DNA of 64,000 nucleotides. It comes from Calocera cornea HHB12733. Its lineage: Eukaryota > Basidiomycota > Dacrymycetes > Dacrymycetales > Dacrymycetaceae. The number at the start of each line of letters is the position of its first letter. Position 1 is the stretch's first letter. The position numbers were made by a program, and so were the translations under genes. The notes under the pieces are model-generated. The model was not told the origin of the DNA. It was given only the letters and a program-made list of their open reading frames with translations, and searched no databases. This document shows positions 45,368-54,540 of this stretch, piece after piece. Location: positions 1 to 64,000 of the forward strand of contig KV424080.1 of the NCBI GenBank assembly GCA_001632435.1, given 5' to 3'.

Positions 45368-46266
45368 CCAATAATGGAATGCCCCCACGCGGCTTGATGT
45401 ACATGTGCCAGAGTAATTTGTAATCAGTCGCGGCGGAATTCTATATTTCACTACTCGAAGTGATCGCTGAATGGGCGGAGATTAATGGGACATATGCACT
45501 GCTGCTGTCATTCCGGCTCCCCTCGGAGCCAAAAGTGCCTTTCACGTGACAACACCAGTACGCGACGCGCCGCGGCAGCGCGTTGTCCGAGGTCTTCTCC
45601 GATTGACATCCACTATACATCGCGCCCTTCATTCTCCACCAGGCTACAGCAATCACCTCGGTGCTGTGCTGGTGCCTTATCCGTATGGATTTGCTATGCT
45701 GGTGTATCAGTACTGCAGGGCCTGTGCGAAATGCAAGTGCATGCGGTGACACACGACAAGGTCCTTGGGATTGATGGTGTCACAACATTCTCACGGCATC
45801 GGAGTAGACCTGCACTCTTATGGGCTGCCCTCCAGACGTGGACATGATAAAATATGCTGTCAATACTTTCTACCTCAAGTACTTCAACATTCCGTTAGAT
45901 GGGAATGCGGCAATTCTCCCCCGAGGTCACTTTCGGCTCTTTGCAGCATGCACGGACTCGCAACATCTTTAGGGCGCCTTCTTCACCGCCTGTGATTTAC
46001 GCCATTCTGCGGCTACGGCTCTTCAATTGGTATAACCGGTGTACGGTTTTGGGAGAGGAACCTCCGGTTTCAGCCCATTTCACTGCCGTGGTGGATGTGT
46101 CTTCCTTTTGGTACGTCGATACCAATCACAGACCTCGGAGGCTGTCTTGCGCTGAGAATCTTTGCCGAAGTTCTTTTGGTCCGAGCTATCTCTCAGCACT
46201 GGGATGTGCTTGTACACATTAACCGTTGACCGTGTGACAATATATGAGCTTACTGATCGCCTGGAA
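45368..46266. other. Intergenic, no gene recognised
   Basis: Short overlapping frames only. Upstream region of DUF6533 copy 4. Confidence 0.45.
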
Positions 46267-47835
46267 ATGAGTTTGTCTGCCCCCCTGCGTTCACCTCAGC
46301 CGTCCTTGGAAGACGCGGTCGACTATATTGCTACGCAAGCCCTTCGCTGCACGATGTCTTACACATCAACAACAGATGCGCCCAATGGGTTTTCAGTTAT
46401 ATCAGTATGTTCCCGCCAACCCCCCAGCTGCATGTACGGAACTAAACGTTTGACAGATTCAGGCCAGCATAGGTTAGCCAGCGATTCCCGTCGCTCTGTA
46501 CCTTCGCTTTAGTCAGTTTCTTCCAGTCGTCTCCATGGCACTGATGGTAGGTCAATGATGTATACTACCCCTCAAGGAACCCTCAATGACTCATATTTAG
46601 AGCTACGATTATGCCTTGACGCTACCTCAAGAAATTGCAGTTGTCTGGAGCACCCCTTGGACACCTGGAAAGGGGTTCTTTCTTTTGATCCGTTACCTGG
46701 GATTTATTGACCTCCCCATCCTTCTATTTGGTGCGTGGCTGGATGCTGACATCGGTACTCGTCCCGCTGAAATTCAAATCAAGCATTCCTCCATGGCCTA
46801 TCGAAACAATCGTGTTCTGTTGCTTGGGCTATATGCATCTGTGCGAGTCGTCGTCTTGTCTACTCCACCAGCCTAACCGAAGTTGCGTAGGGAACGCTGC
46901 ATTTGGATTCTTTTTGGCAGACGCAGTGATTGGCCTCCGCACTTGGGCGGTTTGGCATCACAGCGTACGGTGCGGTTGCGCCCTTGTCATATCCTATGTA
47001 CTCATGATCGTGGCAACGGTTTACTTCAAAGCCCGACTTAGCCAGACGCTCCTGGGTTTGAATGCACTGTCCACGGCCCTCTGAGTGCTTTACTGATTGC
47101 CTAATGTAGGACCTCAGGTGTCTTTCGCTACTCCATCGTGTTACCCGGTAGAACCCATCCCCGGTGCACGGTATTTCGTCTGTATTTATATCGTTCAGCT
47201 CGCATACGAATCATGTGAGTTCTGGACATTTGTTATGTGGGTAATATTCTCAAACTGGGAAACTCAGTAATTTTTGCGGCAACAGCTGCTCGGGCTCTTC
47301 ATTACTGTACGTTCACCCGAATATTCAAGCTGATGGAGCTTACTGAACAGATGTCAAGTCCGTGGAAAACCCAGCAAGCTTACTTCTGTCCTATTTCGCG
47401 ATAGTGCGTCGAGGACCAGTAAAAAGCAAGATACTTATTCATCAAGGAAACAGCCTTTGTATTCTCCTCATGTCTCTTTGGTAAGCAAATCCTAGCGCTA
47501 CCATGCCATTGAGAATTGACGCCGTGGCCAGGTTTGGGGTCTTTTACAGTGGTCCTCGCTTCAATGGGCGTGGTTCGCACGACCATTGTCCCAAACAAGA
47601 ACACGAGTAGTTCTGACACTATATCCAGAACGAGCGCTTCATTATTGGGGTCGCCATGCACAGGACGCTCATTGTGATACTTCCAGCACGTATCATGCTC
47701 CATATTCGCCAGGCGGTCTTCGATCTGGATAACAGGGAAGTCGAACCTCGTCTTCCCAAATTGGAAAACTCCATGGCAGCATCACCCTCTGCGTCCCTTG
47801 TAACATCAAGCGACTGGTCAAGAGTTTATACATGA
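46267..47835 (+). CDS. DUF6533 membrane protein, copy 4
   Basis: Start MSLSAPLRSPQPSLEDAVDY at 46267. An exon QFLPVVSMALM joins to SYDYALTLPQEIAVVWSTPW and PGKGFFLLIRYLGFIDLPIL. Later exons: WPIETIVFCCLGYMHL, FFLADAVIGLRTWAVWHHSV, PQVSFATPSCYPVEPIPGAR, IFAATAARALHY, KLTSVLFRD, FVFSSCLF and IGVAMHRTLIVILPARIMLH, ending SSDWSRVYT. An apparent frame change after FRD is explained by an intron starting GTGCGT and ending AACAG. Closest to the dead copy 5. Intact as far as can be seen; function unknown. Confidence 0.75.
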
Positions 47836-47952
47836 TGTACACTATGAAACGATGTCCAGGTAGACATGAATAATGTCAGATGGAAGCCAAGAGCCCCGAG
47901 TTGACCACGACTCCTTGTAGGTATTATAGAAGAGACTTACAACACCGCGTCA

Positions 47953-49177
47953 CTACAACGCAGTGCTCACGTACACCTGCCCGCTCTGAGCTTGCATCAT
48001 CGACATCAAAGCCAGCACAAAGCCCTGCTGAGCGAGGAATTGCGCCAGTACAACGCGACCAGTCACAACTTTGCTCCACTCCCTCGCCTCCTTCCTCATC
48101 CTCTCTCCCAGTGATGGTGTGTGCTGCCTCGCAAGGCTCCGCGATAAGACGAAGTGTAGGAGGACGGAAGAGCGACAGCCGGGACAGGGTGGCGATGATG
48201 TCTTCAGTGTTGCGAGGGGCGTCTCGACATTGGTGGGATACGGCGGCGGAGGGAGTAGCGTAAGCTCGCTCGTGACGCTCTGCGGTCCACCGACAGTAAC
48301 CCTCAGGCTGTTGCCGACCGCCTCGCCAGAAGCCGCCTTCAGCACTGCAATGGCACGCCTCACCTCCCTGTCTGTCGGCGTTGCCCCCTGCCCGCGCAGA
48401 TCGACAAGTTCCGGCGGCCGCTGTTGCCCGTAAGCCGCGCGCCATCGCATAAAGCAGCTGCGATGAGCGGGATGCAGCTTTGGCGCGGTCGTGCAGAAGG
48501 CCTCGAGCGGGCCTGGTCCGGATGCAGAACAAATGAGGCATTCCTCGTGTCCCTCTGGTAGATCCGGTTGCGTTGGGGAGGAAGGCTCGAGATCGGCGCC
48601 TTTGATGAGAACCTGAGCACCGGGTGGGAGGAGAGGAGGCTGACGAGTCAGACGTGTGACGCATGAGCTGACGAGCAGTCGAGAGATCGAGTGGAGTACA
48701 GTGAGCCCGAAGGAGGTGAGGAGGATGTAACGCCACCGTGGCGATCGTTTGTTAGAGCGGGGAAGGCGAGGAACCGGGAGCTCGCCGAGCAGGGGTGTCA
48801 GGAGGAAGGGGAGCAGCGGTTTGCTATGTAGGCTGTTTAGGATGAGGAAGGCCACCTGACGTGTCGGTGAGCATACACGTAGGTATGTGTTGGGCAGAGG
48901 GGCGCACCGACAAATCGACAGTCCCGAACGCTATCCTCTCCCACTCAGTCAGCTTCCTCCCCTTTCCTTTGGCCCACTCCAAAACTGCCCGGATACGGCT
49001 CCTAGCACTGTCGTCGTCTTCCCTGTCCTCAACAATAGGAAGTGTAAAGTCCTCATGAAAGAGGGACGACGCGGATGCCAATAGGACAGATCGCCTGAGC
49101 TGAGTCGACCCTTCCACCCATGCTGAGAGTGCAAACGCGAGAAGGGCTAGTCGTACAGATGGATGTCGGGCAGACAT
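47953..49177 (-). CDS. Membrane protein with RING-like Cys/His cluster, 390 aa
   Basis: Two exons (48908-49177 and 47953-48855) joined by a 52-nt intron with GTGCGC donor give a 390-residue protein. The N-terminal 90 residues carry a hydrophobic stretch at residues 9-20 and a helical stretch ending TEWERIAFGTVDLS. Exon 2 begins with a hydrophobic hairpin (VAFLILNSLHSKPLLPFLLT; WRYILLTSFGLTVLHSISRL). Next is ECLICSASGPGPLEAFC, then HPAHRSCFMRWRAAY: the C-x2-C, C, H-x2-H-x2-C pattern of a RING. The last C-x2-C pair (PCPGCRSS) comes only some 75 residues later. The C-terminus has another hydrophobic stretch. A membrane-bound E3 ligase is the best guess; the long insert makes it uncertain. Not recognised by name. 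Confidence 0.68.
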
Positions 49178-50639
49178 CTGGCGTACGTTCAGGGGGTGCA
49201 GTGCTCACAGCTTATGCTTATGCCTGAGAGTGTTTATGCCGACATGCGAACCAAAGCAGCGTCCACGCCGGTGCCCGTTGGCATGTGAGGCACGAGCCGA
49301 AGAATATCCGTATCTCCGACAGGTTCCGCACTGCATCACTCAAAACCGACATGGCTATCTGTGGCTATGTAGCAGCTATAGGGGTCCTAGCACCCATTGC
49401 CAAGTCCCATGCTACATAGCCATACCACACATACCTGTCATGGCTCCCACATGAGTCAAATTTTGGTCATTCAGAATCATATGGACAGCTTGTACCTACA
49501 GACAGCCAGAGATCTAAGTTGCAAGAAAAGTGGAGTACTCCGCTTTAGAAGAAAGTGCCGGGCCAGAATGTCCATAGCACCAATAGCTGCGGTAGGGACC
49601 CCTGCTACCAGGGCCCAACACTTTTTAGTGATGCGGTCTCTTCAGCCCAGCCAGGAGGCAATTGTTACCACTGGGACTCTGACCAGTGCTGATTATTGGC
49701 AGTGACAATGACATACAGAAATGGCTCATTGTCAGCCCTTTGCTTTTGTAGGCAAAGCAGCTGGTAATGCACAGAAAGTTGTACATAATCAGCAGTTCGT
49801 ATAATCAGTAGCTTAATAGCTCAATTTCATTACCTTTGCTACTAATTTAGAGCAGTACTTTACAAGCTGATCACCATTGCATACTGCATGTATCAGTAAG
49901 CTCTTTCAGAAGGTCAGCAGAGACACGTATACTAAGTGCAGCACACTCACCTTAGAATAGCTCTAATTGTTGCAGTCCGGTTGATAACCAAATGTAGAAG
50001 ATGGGTACATATATGCACCCAAATACCCATTGCGGCCCTCCAGGAGGAGGTCCAGCAACAGACAGATATACCAGGCAAGCAGGGTGGAGCAGGGGGGAAG
50101 AGTCTGCAAGGCAGGCAGCAGGCAGGGTAGGCACAGCAGGCACGGCGGAGCAAGGGGTAGGCACAGTGGCAAGGGAGGCAAGCACATGGTGGTCAATGAC
50201 CAAGACGGGAGCCAGGGACCATGGACTTAGACACACCAAGTCCCCTGGAGCGGAGGCAAACTCAGCTGCTCTTAGGGGCAGATTGCTTGATGTGTCTCAG
50301 CGGATGCTGATTTCCAGCCTGGAAGAGGATGGAAGTAAATCAGCACCCTATCAGCTGTTACAGCATACAGCCACTTAATGGCTGTTCACCCCTGCATAAG
50401 CACTTAACTTGCTTACTATCAGACCCTAGTCCACATCTAGTGTACCCATCAGTCCGGGAAGCCGTGTTAACTCGATTGGTTGCATTCTGCGATATGAGAA
50501 AACCTGGGCTTCTTGGCTGGAAAACAACCTGTCTCGTTCCTTTGTGATCCCTTCCTGGTAGAACACCAGTTGGGCCACGTAAGTGAGCTTCACTGGGGAG
50601 TGCCGACAAGTTGAAGGAGTTTGGAAGGCGTACCGTCTC
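49178..50639. other. Gene-free stretch of unusual composition
   Basis: AT-rich, CTG/CAG-rich sequence at 49690-49930 is followed by a GGCAG/GGCAC-rich purine tract at 50040-50200. An imperfect inverted pair GGCTATGTAG and CTACATAGCC surrounds 49360-49425. No coding family seen. This may be the remains of a mobile element, but no ends could be fixed. Confidence 0.4.
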
Positions 50640-51978
50640 TCCGATAAGCCATGCTCTTCTGATATCTCTTTTTCTAGTTGTTTCGTTCGCACTGCTGGTA
50701 TTGCAATGCTTCTTATGACGAGTACTGGATCAATACCAAACTACCAGGGAGGTCTACGACTACCTCCTCACCCTGCCCCAAGAGCTAGCTTGCATATGGG
50801 GTTAGCCTTGGACTCCTGGCAAATGCATATTTGTCTTCATTCGCTATCTGGGCTTTGTTGATCTACCTGTGCTTATGTACAGCACGTCCCTGCTGTTCCA
50901 GTCAATAGCCATCCTTGTCTGATGGTGCGGAAGGTTTTTTCAATGTTGTATCTGATGAATCTGGTTGTACTATTACTTGGGTGTGGTACGCTAGCGAGTC
51001 TCCTGAGGGTCTCACATGCACGTCTTTAAAAGCTAATCTCTACTAGGCAGTTCGGCTCTCCCATACCTAGCGGCAGATGCTGTGATAGGGTTTCGCACCT
51101 GGGCCATCTGGCACCATAGTGTTCAAGGGGGTTACTTGCTAGGGGCAGCCTATATCACGACATTTGTAGCCACCTTGTACTTCAAGGGTGCTATGGCTGC
51201 TTCCTTTGTCTGTACGTTGTGTGTCAACTTGCAGTACCGAGTTATGCGGTTTACATCTGCACAGGTGGGCACCAACACTACGACCTCCCTTCATGCTATC
51301 CTCTTCCTCCCATTCCAAGCGCTCAAAGCATTGCCTACCTGTATGTTGTCCGTGCTGTGTACGAAACCTGTAAGTGCCACCATGCTGCTGTCCTTTTGGC
51401 TGGAGATATCTGACTGTGCGTAGTAATATTCCTTGCCACTGTAGCCCAAGGAGTACGTTACTGTAAGTGGAATATTTGCATGGACCTTCACCTTGTCTGA
51501 TCTATGGTACGGCACTTGAAATGTATCACTCTGATGACTGTGCTATTTCGAGATGGTGTGCTGAGGTTTTGCTGGAAACTTGTCACTATCTTACATTTGT
51601 GGTAGCCTTCATTGCTTCTTCATGTCTCTGTGGTGAGTACAATCTTGCGCAGAATGTTCATTTACATTGCTGACTTCAATAGTTGTTGGGGTTGTCACCG
51701 CAGTGATCACTTCTAATGGTGTCGTCCATGTCAGCAGCCGTTGTACCGAGCTTTTCTGATGATGATCCCAGGACGAGCAATTTCTAATCTCCTGCCTAAT
51801 ACACCAAACATTCAGCGCCATACTTCCAGCTTGAATCATCCTCAATATCTGAGAGACTATAAAGACATGTGACAATCGGGACATGACAGTCTCGCAACCC
51901 ACAGCGACAGCCGAGACCAACACTTCCAGGACAGTCTCTACCACTCCTTCCAGTGACTGGTCGAGGATCTGTACCTGA
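50640..51978 (+). pseudogene. DUF6533 membrane protein, copy 5 (dead)
   Basis: Core exon VYDYLLTLPQELACIWG, then an in-frame TAG, then PWTPGKCIFVFIRYLGFVDL. Later parts are recognisable: LAADAVIGFRTWAIWHHSVQ, TVLFRDG, AFIASSCLC. The C-terminal exon reads SAILPA, TGA, IILNI, TGA, ETIKT and ends PSSDWSRICT, aligning with VILPARIMLHIRQA...SSDWSRVYT of copy 4. At both late stops the partner has Arg, so CGA to TGA changes are likely. Start not defined. Confidence 0.82.
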
Positions 51979-52034
51979 GGCAAGCCATGTGGAAGAATGG
52001 AAGTGCAAATGTGGCAGGAGGTTGTGCTGTGCTC

Positions 52035-52112
52035 AAGTTATTGTCTAAGATACGTCTCTGCATCGTGCAAGAATCCAGAATACGTTTAGGGTCGACGTAT
52101 ATCTATGATACG
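52035..52112 (+). repeat. MULE left terminal inverted repeat
   Basis: Begins AAGTTATTGTCTAAGATACG and includes AGAATCCAGAATACGTTTAG; matches the inverse of 53874-53951. Confidence 0.92.
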
Positions 52113-52134
52113 CTGATTAAAGACGCATCAGAAC

Positions 52135-53844
52135 ATGTCAGAAAGCATCAGAATACCTCCGTCAAAACACGTCGTCCTCTCCACCCCCAATACCATGCCA
52201 CACATTAAGGTGAAAGAGCGCTTCAGCACTTGGATTGAAGCCAAGAATGCCCTTGTGAATCATTTGAAGGAACAAGGTGCTACACCTAAAGTGACAGATA
52301 GCCCAACCGGGCTCCTGGTTATGGGTTGCAGGGTGAAGGGATGCCCATTTAGGGCAAGAGTCCGTGAGGAAGGGGGAGCATGGGTGGTGCGCACTATTGT
52401 TCCAGACCACACATGTCAGCACCTTGCTCCTGGGAAATGCGCAGCAACCTTGTACCTTTCCTACCTCATTCTTGAGGTGAACCAAGCACTCGGCACAACT
52501 ACCAAGACCCTCAAGCGTGGCGCAATTGTCGAAGCTCTCCAATGCGACCAAATCCTCATCCCTGCTCAACAGGCAACCTGGGTGAAGCATGTGGTCATTC
52601 ATGAAACCATTGAAGATCAGGTCAAGCAGTTCCAAAAGCTCCCTGCATATGCAAATTGCCTTCGAGCTTGTGACCCCAATGCAACGGTCAACATTCAGTT
52701 TCATGCAAACAACACCTTCAGCTCGATCTTCATCTGTCCCTCGCCTGCCAAGAATGCCTGGCGGTCTGTCTGCCGCTTTGTGGCAGTGGATGGCACCTTT
52801 ACCATGGCATCTTTCAACTATATTCTCCTTGTGGCTGTCATGTATGACGCCCAGGACAAGCTTATCATGCTTGCGTGGTTGGTTGCCCCAAAGGAAGACA
52901 CACATACCTGGGTACACTTCCTTGAGCTCCTCAGACAATCCCTCCCTGGACTCAACTCTGACACAACTGTCCTGATCTCTGATCAACAGAAAGGGCTGCT
53001 CAATGCGATCCCAGACAAGCTGCCCCTTATCAACGAGGCTTTCTGCGCAAAGCATATCTGCAGTAATGCTATCAAGAAATTTGGTCCAGCCATAGAAGAG
53101 TTCTTCTGGCGCCTTGTCCGCACACCCTCAGAGAAGGTCTTTAAAGAGGAACTCGAGAAAGTCTGTGCCAAATTTGGTGACGTGGGTGTTGACTGGCTCC
53201 TCGATATTGACATCACCTTTTGGGCATCACATGCCTTTACCACCCCTCACTTTGGTCGAGTCACCTCCAATGCAGTGGAGGTCATGAATAGTGTCCTTGT
53301 TCCTGGACGTGGCCTACCGGTACTTCAGTTTCTTGACTACATATGGAATGACCAAATGGTCCGCTTCTGCAGCCAGTTTGAGGCGGCAAGTCACCTTCCA
53401 TCCATGGGGTTTGTACCCCTCCAGCATTGGACCTTTGCAGACTGCTGTGCGGATGCCCAAACCTACAAGCTCATCCCCTCAAGCCCAACCTCAGCCCTTG
53501 TCTGCTCAACAATGGATCCAATGGCAGACAAGCACGAAGTGACCTTAGATCCCATCCTCCAGACCGGCTACTGCTCTTGTCGCCTATTCCAACAGACGCT
53601 CATGCCCTGTGCACATGCCATTTCACTCTGTCTGCACTTCAAGACAGACCCCGGCCTGTATGTTGACAAGGCATACCTCACATCAACCTTGCAGGACACA
53701 TACCGTGTTCCGTACCCGCCGATTCGCATCTCTGATCTGGATGCTCACCTGGGTGTCAATGCCCCACCGCTCAAGCCACATCGTGGTTGCCCCCGGACTA
53801 CGCGTCAAGAGGGAGGTGTAAGGCCACCACAGGCAAGCACATAG
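52135..53844 (+). CDS. MULE transposase
   Basis: A 569-residue single-exon frame. The N-terminal part carries a Cys/His zinc-binding pattern (CRVKGCPFRARVREEGGAW then PDHTCQH), as in MULE proteins. The DDE catalytic core shows the first Asp in RFVAVDGTFTM, the second in TVLISDQQKGLLNA, and the Glu in TSNAVEVMNS. A SWIM zinc finger follows (YCSCRLFQQTLMPCAHAI; CxC and CxH). A second Met at 52195 (MPHIKVKERFSTW) is a good alternative start, because the stretch before it is short and poor in family features. It should bind the terminal repeats and move the element by cut and paste. Confidence 0.93.
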   Translation: MSESIRIPPSKHVVLSTPNTMPHIKVKERFSTWIEAKNALVNHLKEQGATPKVTDSPTGLLVMGCRVKGCPFRARVREEGGAWVVRTIVPDHTCQHLAPGKCAATLYLSYLILEVNQALGTTTKTLKRGAIVEALQCDQILIPAQQATWVKHVVIHETIEDQVKQFQKLPAYANCLRACDPNATVNIQFHANNTFSSIFICPSPAKNAWRSVCRFVAVDGTFTMASFNYILLVAVMYDAQDKLIMLAWLVAPKEDTHTWVHFLELLRQSLPGLNSDTTVLISDQQKGLLNAIPDKLPLINEAFCAKHICSNAIKKFGPAIEEFFWRLVRTPSEKVFKEELEKVCAKFGDVGVDWLLDIDITFWASHAFTTPHFGRVTSNAVEVMNSVLVPGRGLPVLQFLDYIWNDQMVRFCSQFEAASHLPSMGFVPLQHWTFADCCADAQTYKLIPSSPTSALVCSTMDPMADKHEVTLDPILQTGYCSCRLFQQTLMPCAHAISLCLHFKTDPGLYVDKAYLTSTLQDTYRVPYPPIRISDLDAHLGVNAPPLKPHRGCPRTTRQEGGVRPPQAST

Positions 53845-53873
53845 CCAGCAGCCACATCACTTGTAAATAAACA

Positions 53874-53951
53874 CGTATCTTAGATACACGTCGACCCTAA
53901 ACGTATTCTGGATTCTAGCGCGACGCGGAGATGTATCTTAGACAATAACTC
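53874..53951 (-). repeat. MULE right terminal inverted repeat
   Basis: Inverse reading begins GAGTTATTGTCTAAGATACA and shares the GAATACGTTTAGGGTCGACG core with the left end. Confidence 0.92.
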
Positions 53952-54158
53952 GCTGTGCTCCATGGATGTACAGCGGCGGCATCTGGACCGACTGCAGTCG
54001 CTGGTACCCGTGTTCCAGTGCACTCCGCCGGCCGAACCTGGACCATGGGCATCGCCAAGAGATGCAGAATCTGTGCATATAATGTGGATCCCAGTGCGAT
54101 ACACAATGCATAACTTACGAGGCAGTTTCAATCGCGTTGCAGTCAAGAGGATATACGG

Positions 54159-54256
54159 TGTAGGAAGAGGGTGATTGAAGAATGCAAGAAGAGGAAGAAG
54201 GAAGCTCAGATGGGGCAGGCACTGTTACTGGAGTGCGAGGTGATGGAGCAGGATGC
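54159..54256 (+). pseudogene. Duplicated fragment of LETM1 coiled-coil region
   Basis: Plus-strand reading gives MIEECKKRKKEAQMGQALLL then ECEVMEQD, matching ELEESVRREKEAQMAQALLP then ESELVEEED of the LETM1 gene 2 kb downstream (around 56280-56375). Only about 100 bp is shared. No other LETM1 exon is found around it. Confidence 0.72.
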
Positions 54257-54540
54257 CATCGTGCCATCGTGGTCGACACGACGCAGCTTTCTGTGGTGTG
54301 ATGATGACGTAATTTGCATAGCCACATCACGCTTCGAAAAGGCTCCGGATTTCGTATGCCGGGGCTTTCGTCACTTTGTCGGCCTGCCACTTTTAGGCTT
54401 GAAATCCAGGCAGGGTAGTTCCGCACCTTCCTTCGCCCGCCCATCAGCTCCTCTCCATTGCTCTTCTACTCTAGCCATTCACTCAGCACTATCTACTATC
54501 ACTTCGCTCTTTAATACGACTCCACGCCCCGACTAGTTTT
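54257..54540. other. Promoter region of LETM1
   Basis: Pyrimidine-rich before the start codon (CCTCTCCATTGCTCTTCTAC near 54450). No gene seen. Confidence 0.5.

Larger units (their letters stand above)
52035..53951 (+). mobile_element. Complete Mutator-like (MULE) DNA transposon
   Basis: A 1,917-bp element with 78-bp terminal inverted repeats (52035-52112 and 53874-53951; 8 mismatches by hand, about 90% identical). It is flanked by a perfect 9-bp target duplication GCTGTGCTC (52026-52034 and 53952-53960), the length typical for MULEs. One open frame fills the inside. Nothing looks broken, so it is potentially autonomous and inserted recently. Confidence 0.92.
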
